64,000 nucleotides of DNA from Perlabentimonas sp964490015 (GTDB lineage: Bacteria > Bacteroidota > Bacteroidia > Bacteroidales > Tenuifilaceae), in NCBI GenBank assembly GCA_964490015.1, contig CAZBBA010000013.1, forward strand, positions 5,270-69,269, in the 5' to 3' direction. Position 1 is the first letter of the stretch. Every line of letters starts with the position of its first letter. Position numbers and translations under genes: made by a program. Shown piece after piece: positions 36,501 through 43,599 of the stretch. Below the pieces are notes generated by a model, which made no database searches, was not told where the DNA came from, and was given only the letters and a program-made list of their open reading frames with translations.

Positions 36501-36985
36501 GTAGGAGTATCGGTACCGATTCCCACTTTTTTCTGGGTCGATACGGATTGCTCCTTATCGACCCAGGCTGTGGAGCCCGAACCGCCCGAAAAAGCGTAGT
36601 TGGCAAAGGGAACAGATAACAGTTGGGTTGTACCCATATCAACATAGCTGGTATTCCCATTTGCATCGAGCTCAACCTTAAGGAAAAAACTGCCTGTGCT
36701 CCACGGAATGGAAGCAAATGTTCCGGTTTGGGGAGTGCCTTGGCCTACTGTTAGGGTAATAAGACCAAACTCGTTGGTTTCTGGGGCAAATGTTTCAATG
36801 TAAACAGCATCGCCGCTAACAGAACCGGCAATTATGCTTAACCGGATTCCAACCTCTTGGTTGGCAATTATTTCGCCGGAAGAGTTACGGATTACCGCTT
36901 GGTAGTTGAATCCCAGCGGATTTTGTGCCATTAGGCTACTGAGGGTGCAGCCTAGAATTGTGACGATAAGTAAAATTTTTTTCAT
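33539..36985 (-). CDS. giant fibre-like repeat protein, copy 2 (37-38-residue repeats, Ig-like repeats)
   Basis: 1148 residues. Signal peptide (MKKILLIVTILGCTLSSLMA, then Q), the same N-domain as copy 1 (GFNYQAVIRNSSGEIIAN, QLLSVPFANYAF), then directly KKVGIGTDTPTSKLQV at about 152. No collagen-like section is present. Seven exact TRGGFAVSGR units start at residues 210, 248, 285, 323, 361, 398 and 437, with a final diverged unit near 478. A spacer region like that of copy 1 precedes six tandem CarboxypepD_reg/CnaB-like domains to the end (for example VTFTVTDESSAPVANADV). No T9SS sorting domain is seen. The shared last repeat and the segment ERTEVFIKPSTSKN show that the two genes arose by duplication. 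Confidence 0.8.
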   Translation of the reverse strand: MKKILLIVTILGCTLSSLMAQNPLGFNYQAVIRNSSGEIIANQEVGIRLSIIAGSVSGDAVYIETFAPETNEFGLITLTVGQGTPQTGTFASIPWSTGSFFLKVELDANGNTSYVDMGTTQLLSVPFANYAFSGGSGSTAWVDKEQSVSTQKKVGIGTDTPTSKLQVISDGSYEDEAPLFEVKNSKGETVFAVYENSVKIFIEEESTSKTRGGFAVSGRTSSKEDTQEIFTVTPSLTQVYVNESTEKTRGGFAVSGRTTSKVPADILHITPDFTRVYVDETTGKTRGGFAVSGRTTSKEDEGEILLITPQMTQIFVDESTSKTRGGFAVSGRTSSKETFQEMFTITPGLTQIYVDNSTLKTRGGFAVSGRTTSKEALDIFHITPDFTRVYVDETSTKTRGGFAVSGRTTSKELGGEIFMVTPGLTEVFVEETSTAKTRGGFAVSGRTSSKSDGIYDVFKVAPERTEVFIKPSTSKNFPDGFSISGLDNNYQPTELFKVSEQGTFVATTLAVAPKLTTKEAYSITQSSAISGGKVIDNGGSEIMARGIIYNLASNRLLTVDNVGEIMPSAGGIIYDPNMPEGGMGDLPELKMENLIPGTLYTVRAFAMNMDGLTGYGPAVSFTTLPGSKLTFGVMDDKENPIANAVIAFYPLGSPDPIINGPGNYTFSVVDGEHQYSVSAPGFMGINMQTIFVEGDTHQDVYLNSAPVKITFIVKNQHGEPVEYVGIEVPDIDMATTDINGSASLQIPAGEWNFLIYVPEVGYENHSGGSITVVAGVPQIVNVDVIEQAKVTFNVTNSTSEPVSDLEVLISIDGYNDIWRWINEGKAVVYGLAAGTYSYSINDWTYTYKPHEGSITVVADQNLEENVVLQFLPKHTVTFTVTDESSAPVANADVSMHQVYEGYPEPVKGSKETYFYAQTDAAGKVIFENVPEADYDYDVRLEEQRYAQRITVDKDLDIPVTLLPPQYFTLTLDFVDTESTPIIDAYFSMYYVSGKKDGQKSEYYSGFSDQDGKLVLTDVQNGTYEYTSEIDTLATNGTITVASDMQYTVTLLPLPKYTVTFVVSDMENKPIEGVEVSISSDGVKGEPSKSYNGTQTTNSEGIVVFEEIPRGYGYYFWTYHVDYEGESSYIPVDKDKTIPVKLLQRVGLP
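35537..36358 (-). repeat. coding tandem repeat: eight 37-39-residue units
   Basis: Units begin at residues 210, 248, 285, 323, 361, 398, 437 and about 478 of copy 2. Each has TRGGFAVSGR-T-(T/S)-SK, a variable acidic stretch, then an ITPxxT-VYVDE-like strand. The DNA period is about 111-117 bp. Confidence 0.85.
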
Positions 36986-37222
36986 GGGCTTATTGGGGTT
37001 GGTTATTGTTTAGGTTGTGTTAAAATTACAATTATTTTATTATTTGTGATTAAAAAGTAAGATTAGCAAAAGTCAAATTTATAACAAAAATCAGTCCAGA
37101 TGGTTGGGTAATTTGAATTGGTTTTTAATTAAGCTGAAAGCGTAATCAGCCCCATTGAATTTGAGGACAGGGAAATATGGGATATGGCCTGCGCTTAATT
37201 CTCGCCCTGGGACCTAACTAAT

Positions 37223-40200
37223 CTAGAAGTTGGCTCTAACCCCAATAATAAGTTGATCGTCTATTTGCTCATGGCCTTCCATCCAGTTCATCATTTCAAA
37301 GTAGAGATTCTCTTTTTGCTTCATCATGGGGAGGTGATGTATGGAGAGAAGGTACTCCTTAAAGTTCTTTTTCATGTACTTGCGGCCATCATTTCCGCCA
37401 AACTGATCAACATATCCATCGGAGAACATATAGAATATATCACCCGATTGCAGCTGTATTTCGGTGCGCTGGAACGGTATGTTCTGCTTTACATAGGCCC
37501 CAATGGGCATTTTGTCGGGCTTATACTCAACTAGTTCTCCGTTTCGGATTAGCACTAATGGATTGTTGGCTCCTGAAAACTCGAGCATCATTGTGTTCAA
37601 ATCAATGGAGACCAAGGCCATATCCATACCATCCTTTCGTTCGTCCTTATCTCCCTCCTTTAGCCCTTGGCTAAGGGTGTTAATCACGTATTCGCGCAGC
37701 AGGTTTAGGATGGAGTCGGAGTGGTTCACGTCGAGTTTGGCCACAATCTCGTTAAGGAACGAGGTGCCCAGCATGCTCATAAATGCGCCCGGAACGCCAT
37801 GCCCAGTGCAGTCGGCTGCAATGAAGATGATCCGTTTCTGCTTTTCGAAATGATGAACCCAGTAGAAGTCGCCACTCACTATGTCTTTAGGTGAGAAGTA
37901 AATAAAGTAGTCGAAAAGTTTACAGGTTTGCTTATCGGGTAGTACAGCAGTTTGGATGCGTTTTGCGTATCGAATAGAATCGGTAATGGCTATGTTCTGC
38001 AGCTCTATCTTCTTGTTTTTCTCCACAATCTCGGCAGTTCTCTCACGAACTATGGCCTCGAGTCGTTTCTTGTCTTCCTGGAGTTTTCTTGTGTACCAGG
38101 CAATCAGCAGGCGAACGGCGGCAACAATTAGAGCAATATAAATTATGTATGCCCACCAGGTTCGGTACCAGGGTGGTAATATTTTAAACTCAAAAATTGC
38201 CTCATCACTTTCTACTCCATACACATTTCGAGCCTTAACATGAAATCGGTATGTGCCCTCCGATAGGTTGGTGTAGTTTCGGGTGTTGCTACTCTCCCAA
38301 GGCGACCAGGTTGAGTTGAACCCTTCGAGATAGGATTTGTACTCGAGTTTACCCTCGCTCTCAAAGAACGGGGATGCGTAGGTGAAGATGATATTGTTAT
38401 CCTTAAATCTAATGGGTGCATTTAGTATCTCTATTTTTTGTCCTTGGTCGGTAATGCTGCTGTAAAAACCATCAGCACCTTTGTAGAGTACGGAGTCGTT
38501 ACCGATAATTATGGAACGGATGATGGCTCTAAACGGTTGGTTTAAATCTTTGTGGTTATCGCTGTTATGAACGTATAGCCCTTCTTGCCCTCCAATAAAG
38601 GTTAGGCTTTGATCCTGGTACGCCACTTGAATTGTCATTGAAGGAACAAGGCGGAGGGCGGTTGTATCAACCTGCCAGCCAGACCCGGATCTGTGAATAA
38701 AGTCAACACCCGTTGTGGTTTTGTAATCGAAAAATGATACAGCCATTGTGTCGTTCACGGGGAAAATCTCCCTGATGAACTTCCCTTTGCTGGCAAAATG
38801 ATAGATAAAAGGGTGGTAGAGTTCAAAATTTTGAGACGTGGGGTTGTAGTGGTATACAACGTTATCGTAGGCGAAGAATATGTCGTTTTTCAGTTTGAAT
38901 AGTGTCCCCGATTTACCTTGAAATGCCTCGGGTAACTCCAAAAACTCACCCTTATAGTTAATTAGTTGAATTCCCGAGAAGGTGTCGCACCAGAGGTTTC
39001 CATCTTTGTCCTCAATGATATTGGTAACTGCAATGTCTTCTCTTAGGCCAAAAAGCTCGTTGCTATGGATGAACTTACCATTTTGGTAACGAATTTTTCT
39101 AACGCCCCGCGAGGTGGCCACGTAGAGCCTATTGGGGTCATATTCCGACTGAGTAAGCCTAAATACCTCGTTCTTAAAGCTAAGGGGGTAAGCCCTGTTG
39201 TTTTTAATCTCGTATATCTCCCTTTCGCTTGCGGCAAGAAGGTGATTTTTTCCATCTGACGAGGAAAATCGAACGAGTGAGTATACGGTTTCGCCAGCAA
39301 TCCCATCGACTTGCTTAAAGAAAGAACTCTCGCTTTGCTTATGCACTAGCATAAATACGCCGTGCATTGTGGCTGCATAGTAAATTCCGTTGTGCTTGGT
39401 AATCCCAAAAATGGTTCCGTTTAGCCCCGACTCAGTGGAGAAAACTCTAACCGGCGATGACGTGTTGACTGATGAAATGCCACCGGAATTGGTAATCCAA
39501 AGTAAGCCTGGGTTTGCTGGATTGTAGTAAAGGTTAGATATTGTCTCGCTTTTTATCCCTTGCTGAGGGCTAATATGGTTGACAATTGTACCCTGTTTAT
39601 TTATAATATATACCCCTTTGTTTTTTGTTCCAAAGGCGAAAAGTTTCTCGTTTACGCTAGTTCCAGCATAGATGTTGTTTTCTAGCAGAATTCTATTGGT
39701 AGCTATAGCATTAGGGGTAAAGTTAAAATCGGAAACTGCACCAGTTAGAGTGTTTAAAAGATTCAAACCCCTTTCAGCGGTGGCAATAAGCAAAACATTT
39801 TTATCCCAAGGAAGAATTGAAAAGATATCTTTATTTACAAAGTACTGACCACCTATAACCGGAACAAGTTTGCCGTTTTCGATGTAGTGTAGCCCTAGGT
39901 TGTAGTTTCCAACGTACAGAATATCATTTGCAATAAGGCTAAAAAAACTATCATCGGGTAGTGGAACCTCATCTATAGTTTTGCTGATAGTTGAGTAAAT
40001 GTAAATGCGCTGTAATGTGCAGAAATATATTGAGTATTGTGATGAGTGAGTTTTCCAAACGCGGGTAATCTGTGCTGTGTCGGGAAGCATGGGTTTAAAC
40101 GATTCGTACTCCAGTTGTCCCTTGCTGTTAGAACGAAGTTGGCCAAAATCATCAGTGCCTCCAACGTATATGGTTCCATCGCCGCCTGTAGCAAGTGAGT

Positions 40201-40462
40201 ATATAAACTGTTGCCCCTTAATGGGGATTTTATTCCATGAGTGACCATCGTACTCTAATACCGCCTGAGTGTTTCCAAAATAGAGAACACCTCTATTATC
40301 CTGTGCAATTGACCAGTTTGCCTCCGCTGCGTTGTATACCCTGTGGGAGTAGTTATGAATAATTGGAACCCCAGTGGAGTTTACCTGAGCAATAGTAGGA
40401 GAACTTAGCGAGAAAAGTACACTTAGTGTGAATATCCCTGATATTATGGTGAGGGCTTTCAT
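37223..40462 (-). CDS. two-component-type propeller sensor with SpoIIE (PP2C) phosphatase
   Basis: 1079 residues from the ATG at 40462; the frame extends to 40501 but the internal start gives a proper signal peptide (MKALTIISGIFTLSVLFSLS). A periplasmic beta-propeller of Reg_prop-like blades occupies about 30-650, followed by a Y_Y_Y-type beta-sandwich (NYTNLSEGTYRFHVKARNVYG), one membrane helix (WAYIIYIALIVAAVRLLIAW), a coiled coil and a SpoIIE phosphatase domain. Its motifs include VSGDFYW, ADCTGHGVPGAFMSMLG, DGMDMALVSID, GANNPLVLI and MFSDGYVDQFGG. In HTCS proteins the same sensor feeds a histidine kinase; here it would control dephosphorylation of an unknown phosphoserine partner. A good promoter lies just upstream. 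Confidence 0.9.
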   Translation of the reverse strand: MKALTIISGIFTLSVLFSLSSPTIAQVNSTGVPIIHNYSHRVYNAAEANWSIAQDNRGVLYFGNTQAVLEYDGHSWNKIPIKGQQFIYSLATGGDGTIYVGGTDDFGQLRSNSKGQLEYESFKPMLPDTAQITRVWKTHSSQYSIYFCTLQRIYIYSTISKTIDEVPLPDDSFFSLIANDILYVGNYNLGLHYIENGKLVPVIGGQYFVNKDIFSILPWDKNVLLIATAERGLNLLNTLTGAVSDFNFTPNAIATNRILLENNIYAGTSVNEKLFAFGTKNKGVYIINKQGTIVNHISPQQGIKSETISNLYYNPANPGLLWITNSGGISSVNTSSPVRVFSTESGLNGTIFGITKHNGIYYAATMHGVFMLVHKQSESSFFKQVDGIAGETVYSLVRFSSSDGKNHLLAASEREIYEIKNNRAYPLSFKNEVFRLTQSEYDPNRLYVATSRGVRKIRYQNGKFIHSNELFGLREDIAVTNIIEDKDGNLWCDTFSGIQLINYKGEFLELPEAFQGKSGTLFKLKNDIFFAYDNVVYHYNPTSQNFELYHPFIYHFASKGKFIREIFPVNDTMAVSFFDYKTTTGVDFIHRSGSGWQVDTTALRLVPSMTIQVAYQDQSLTFIGGQEGLYVHNSDNHKDLNQPFRAIIRSIIIGNDSVLYKGADGFYSSITDQGQKIEILNAPIRFKDNNIIFTYASPFFESEGKLEYKSYLEGFNSTWSPWESSNTRNYTNLSEGTYRFHVKARNVYGVESDEAIFEFKILPPWYRTWWAYIIYIALIVAAVRLLIAWYTRKLQEDKKRLEAIVRERTAEIVEKNKKIELQNIAITDSIRYAKRIQTAVLPDKQTCKLFDYFIYFSPKDIVSGDFYWVHHFEKQKRIIFIAADCTGHGVPGAFMSMLGTSFLNEIVAKLDVNHSDSILNLLREYVINTLSQGLKEGDKDERKDGMDMALVSIDLNTMMLEFSGANNPLVLIRNGELVEYKPDKMPIGAYVKQNIPFQRTEIQLQSGDIFYMFSDGYVDQFGGNDGRKYMKKNFKEYLLSIHHLPMMKQKENLYFEMMNWMEGHEQIDDQLIIGVRANF

Positions 40463-40498
40463 TTGGATTTGGTATTCTGTTTTACACACTTTTATATG

Positions 40499-40528
40499 CA
40501 AAATTAAACTTTATTAGCAAATATCAAA
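40499..40528 (-). promoter_or_regulatory. promoter of the propeller/SpoIIE gene
   Basis: On the minus strand a TTTG (40525-40528) and a TAATTTTG (40499-40506), 18 nt apart, match the Bacteroidota -33/-7 pattern about 37 bp before the preferred ATG at 40462. Their position also supports that start, because the longer ORF start at 40501 would overlap the -7 box. Confidence 0.55.
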
Positions 40529-40589
40529 CCGTATAATTGGTTCCATAGATAATAATTAATAAAAACTTCAACAAAAAAAGTCTAAAATA

Positions 40590-40621
40590 TTTGCTTTTGC
40601 TTTTTTATCATCTTATCTTTG
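40590..40621 (+). promoter_or_regulatory. promoter of the TetR/Lol-like operon
   Basis: TTTG at 40590-40593, a 20-nt spacer and TATCTTTG at 40614-40621 match the Bacteroidota TTTG/TAnnTTTG promoter. It lies about 80 bp before the tetR start and immediately upstream of an inverted repeat. Confidence 0.65.
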
Positions 40622-40624
40622 ACC

Positions 40625-40654
40625 AACCGTTCAATCAAAAAATGATTAACGGTT
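40625..40654 (+). promoter_or_regulatory. candidate TetR operator (inverted repeat over the transcription start)
   Basis: AACCGTT-C-AATCA at 40625-40637 is mirrored by TGATT-AACGGTT at 40643-40654 around five A residues; one extra C breaks perfect symmetry. It sits where the transcript should begin, so a bound regulator would block initiation. Autoregulation by the adjacent TetR protein is inferred. Confidence 0.5.
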
Positions 40655-40699
40655 TTTTGGTTGAGTTTTAAATGCCTGAACGATTAATCAAACTAGAAT

Positions 40700-41278
40700 A
40701 TGTCACCACGCACCAAGGATCAGTTTAACGATATGCGCGAAAGTGCTCAGCAAAAGATAATGGATGCCGCATTGGATCTTTTTGCAAATGTTGGCTACTA
40801 CCCTACATCTATTAGTCAAATTGCTAAAAAGGCAGGGATTTCAAAAGGGTTGATGTATAACTATTTTGAAAGCAAGGAGTCGTTATTACGCGAGATAGTG
40901 TTCAGGGGAGTGGATAGCTTTACCGAATCGTTTGACCCCAACCGCGATGGTATTCTGACTAAGGATGAACTAATTCTCTTTATCAGGGAATCGTTCAAGT
41001 TGGTTCGAAAGCACCGGGATTACTGGAAGTTGTACTTTTCGCTTATGATGCAATCCTCGGTTCTGGAAGTGTTTGCTGATGAGTTCGAACTACGTGTTGT
41101 GCAGCTTATGAACATGCTTACAAACTATTTCCGTGAGCAGAACAATGGTAATCCCGAAGTGGAGATGCGCTTTTTTATTGTTACCCTCGAGGGAATAGCC
41201 ATGAACTTTGTGATGGATCCGGCTGATTTTCCGTTGGATAAAATGGAGCAACGTTTAATAGAGTTATACTCAAAATAA
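40700..41278 (+). CDS. TetR/AcrR-family regulator with an EF-hand-like loop
   Basis: 192 residues. The N-terminal helix-turn-helix is typical (SISQIAKKAGISKGLMYNYF at about 37-56, then ESKESLLREIV). The ligand domain follows. Residues 79-90 read DPNRDGILTKDE, which fits the canonical 12-residue EF-hand loop with D1, N3, D5, G6, hydrophobic L8 and E12. Whether it binds calcium is unproven. The gene leads a six-gene envelope operon, with the next start 7 bp after its stop, and a promoter with an overlapping inverted repeat lies upstream. It is therefore probably the operon's own repressor, sensing a lipid or envelope signal. Confidence 0.88.
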   Translation: MSPRTKDQFNDMRESAQQKIMDAALDLFANVGYYPTSISQIAKKAGISKGLMYNYFESKESLLREIVFRGVDSFTESFDPNRDGILTKDELILFIRESFKLVRKHRDYWKLYFSLMMQSSVLEVFADEFELRVVQLMNMLTNYFREQNNGNPEVEMRFFIVTLEGIAMNFVMDPADFPLDKMEQRLIELYSK

Positions 41279-41285
41279 AATCACC

Positions 41286-42041
41286 ATGAAAAGTCTGAAA
41301 TTTAGGTTCTCGATCCTGCTTAGCATACTAGTAAGCACTGGCGTTTACTCGCAGAATGCAACCGAGATTATTAGAAAAGCCAATGAGAAATGGAACGGCG
41401 AGGAGTCGGGCGAAAGCCATATGACCATGACCATTGTACGACCAACCTGGGAGCGAACCATCGAGTTTAAAAGCTGGTCCAAGGGGAGCGACAATGCCCT
41501 TACGCTAATTGTGGCTCCAGCTAAGGAGAAAGGACAAGCCTTTTTGAAACGTGGTACCGAGATGTGGAACTGGATGCCCACCATCAGCCGTATGATTAAG
41601 CTGCCCCCCTCGATGATGGCCGATGGGTGGATGGGGTCCGATTACACCAACGATGATATCCTAAAGGAGTCGTCAATAGTTGCCGATTTTAATCATCGGA
41701 TCGTTGGCTCAGAAACTATTGATGGCATGGACTGCTGGAAAATTGAGTTGGTACCCCATGAGGATGCCGCCGTGGTGTGGGGTAAAATCGTGAAGTGGAT
41801 CAGCAAGGATGAGTATATCCAAATGAAATCTGAGTACTTCGATGAGGATGAGTACTTGGTAAAGACCGAGTTGTCTTACGATGTGAAGCCAATGGATGGC
41901 AGGCGAATTCCAACGCGTATAGAGATTGTGCCCGCCGATAAAAGCAACCAGAAAACGGTAGTGGTGGTGAATAGCATGAAGTTTAATATTCCCATTAGCG
42001 ATTCATTCTTCTCGCAGCAGAATATGAAGCGGGTGCGATAG
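41286..42041 (+). CDS. LolA-like outer-membrane lipoprotein-sorting protein (COG2834 type)
   Basis: 251 residues with a signal peptide (ILLSILVSTGVYSQ). The mature protein matches the COG2834 'outer membrane lipoprotein-sorting' family: MTMTIVRPTWERTIEFKSW, ALTLIVAPAKEKGQAFLKRG, MWNWMPTISRMIKLPPSMM, and a long beta-rich C-half with KSEYFDEDEYLVKTEL. The fold is the LolA/LolB half-barrel that carries a lipid moiety across the periplasm. Family members of this longer type often accompany RND or ABC exporters rather than the housekeeping Lol pathway. Here two FtsX permeases and an ATPase follow in the same operon, so it is the predicted periplasmic shuttle. Confidence 0.85.
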   Translation: MKSLKFRFSILLSILVSTGVYSQNATEIIRKANEKWNGEESGESHMTMTIVRPTWERTIEFKSWSKGSDNALTLIVAPAKEKGQAFLKRGTEMWNWMPTISRMIKLPPSMMADGWMGSDYTNDDILKESSIVADFNHRIVGSETIDGMDCWKIELVPHEDAAVVWGKIVKWISKDEYIQMKSEYFDEDEYLVKTELSYDVKPMDGRRIPTRIEIVPADKSNQKTVVVVNSMKFNIPISDSFFSQQNMKRVR

Positions 42042-42099
42042 CTAAGGCTGTGTTCTCCATAAGAATTACGGAATAATTTACTGTTAAATAATCTGGGTT

Positions 42100-43317
42100 A
42101 TGAAATATCTGATAATTGCCTGGCGGAACCTTTGGCGTAACAAGCGCCGGTCGTTAATTACCATTGCGAGTATTTTCTTTGGTGTGATACTCTCCACCAT
42201 TATGAACTCCTTGCAGGATGGCACCTATGCTAATATGGTGGACATGATGGTGAAGCTGTCTACTGGATATGTTCAGGTGCAAAATCCTGAGTATTTTGAG
42301 AATAGGACAATAAATAACACATTTACCCCGTCGCCCGAGCTGCTGGAGCAGCTGAATAGTACTCCAAGGGTAACAACCGTAGCCAAAAGACTTGAGTCGT
42401 TTGCATTAATCTCCTCGGGGCCAAATACACGTGGCGGGGCGGTTATTGGATTCGAACCCAATATGGATAAGCAAACCTCAAACCTTCAGCATTGGATCTC
42501 GGATGGCGAGTTTATTTATCCGGGCGATAAGGGTGTTCTGGTGTCGTTCAATATCGCCAAGCACCTTAACCTGCAGGTTACCGATACAATAATTCTGGTA
42601 AGCCAAGGGTATAGGGGTGTAACGGCTGCTGGCAAATACCCCATTCGAGGGATACTAACCTTTAGCACCCCGCAGCTGAATAATCTGGGCGTGTTTATGG
42701 ATATTGCCTTGGCGCAGGAACTTTACTCAACCGAGGGGATGGTTACCTCCCTTATGCTTATGGTTAACGATTATTCCGATGTTCATTCGGTGAAGAGTCG
42801 GTTGTCGTCCCTCACCAACGGTTCGCTTATCGTGTACTCCTGGGAGGAGCTGAACCCCGAACTGGTCCAGTTTATAGAGAGCGATAAGGCCGGTGGCGTA
42901 GTGATGATTGGCATTCTATATATCGTAATAGGATTCGGAATTTTTGGAACCATAATTATGATGATCGCCGAGCGCAGGCGCGAGATGGCCGTTATGATTG
43001 CTGTGGGGATGCAGAAGTTTAAGCTGGCAACTATCCTGTTTTTCGAAACCCTTCTTATTGGGGTAGTTGGTGTGCTGTCGGGGTTTGCGGTAAGCGTGCC
43101 AGTGATTTTGTTGATGGTTAAAAATCCCATTGAGCTGCCAGGTGAGATGGCCGAAGCGTACCTGCAGTACGGGTTTGAGCCCTACCTCTACTTTGGAATG
43201 GCTCCTGAGGTTTTCTGGAGTCAGGTTATCACCGTATTTGTTATTACTATGCTGATTTCTATATACCCCATTGTTAAGGTTAGGCGTATGGTGGTGTCGA
43301 AATCGCTGAGGGCATAG
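42100..43317 (+). CDS. FtsX/LolCE-type ABC transporter permease, first copy
   Basis: 405 residues with the LolC/E-MacB layout: one membrane helix near the N-terminus (about 15-38), a large periplasmic domain (about 40-270), and three C-terminal helices in the FtsX domain (about 275-300, 318-345, 370-395). N-terminal IAWRNLWRNKRRSLITIASI and IMMIAERRREMAVMIAVGMQ are signatures of the family. It would extract a lipid or lipoprotein from the inner membrane together with the second permease and the LolD-like ATPase. The following gene is separated by an unusual 282-bp gap filled with 7-nt periodic DNA. Confidence 0.88.
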   Translation: MKYLIIAWRNLWRNKRRSLITIASIFFGVILSTIMNSLQDGTYANMVDMMVKLSTGYVQVQNPEYFENRTINNTFTPSPELLEQLNSTPRVTTVAKRLESFALISSGPNTRGGAVIGFEPNMDKQTSNLQHWISDGEFIYPGDKGVLVSFNIAKHLNLQVTDTIILVSQGYRGVTAAGKYPIRGILTFSTPQLNNLGVFMDIALAQELYSTEGMVTSLMLMVNDYSDVHSVKSRLSSLTNGSLIVYSWEELNPELVQFIESDKAGGVVMIGILYIVIGFGIFGTIIMMIAERRREMAVMIAVGMQKFKLATILFFETLLIGVVGVLSGFAVSVPVILLMVKNPIELPGEMAEAYLQYGFEPYLYFGMAPEVFWSQVITVFVITMLISIYPIVKVRRMVVSKSLRA

Positions 43318-43530
43318 AGCATAGGGCAGAGTGGAAAGTTGGGAGAAGATGCGATGGGGCGATGATATGATGGGCGAAGGGGTGAGTGACGGGTGACGAG
43401 TGACAAGTACAAGGCGATAAGCGATGATGTGATGAGGCGAAGAGCATAGAGCAATATCGAACACAGAACACAGAACATCGAACATCAGCTAATTGCCAAT
43501 AGCCAATCTCGTTAGCCAGCCAAAAAGTGG
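43310..43530. repeat. degenerate 7-nt periodic tandem repeat
   Basis: From the stop codon of the first permease the DNA falls into about thirty 7-nt units whose sequence drifts but whose phase persists. Local runs are exact or near exact: GGCATAG/AGCATAG at 43311-43324, GACGGGT/GACGAGT/GACAAGT at 43388-43408, and GAACACA twice then GAACATC twice at 43459-43486. A GCCAAT pair follows at 43495-43506. Confidence 0.75.
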
Positions 43531-43599
43531 CTGCCTCCCGAGACATGCAGCTAGCAGCAAGGAAAAGAAAATGTATCAACATAGTAAAACTTAGAAATT

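Noticed and set aside
43310..43530. CRISPR array
   Set aside because: The units are 7 nt and degenerate, with no repeat-spacer structure and no cas genes.
42916..43582. Three overlapping minus-strand ORFs
   Set aside because: They arise because the 7-nt periodic tract lacks stops; they share no protein-like features and lie antisense to the permease gene.
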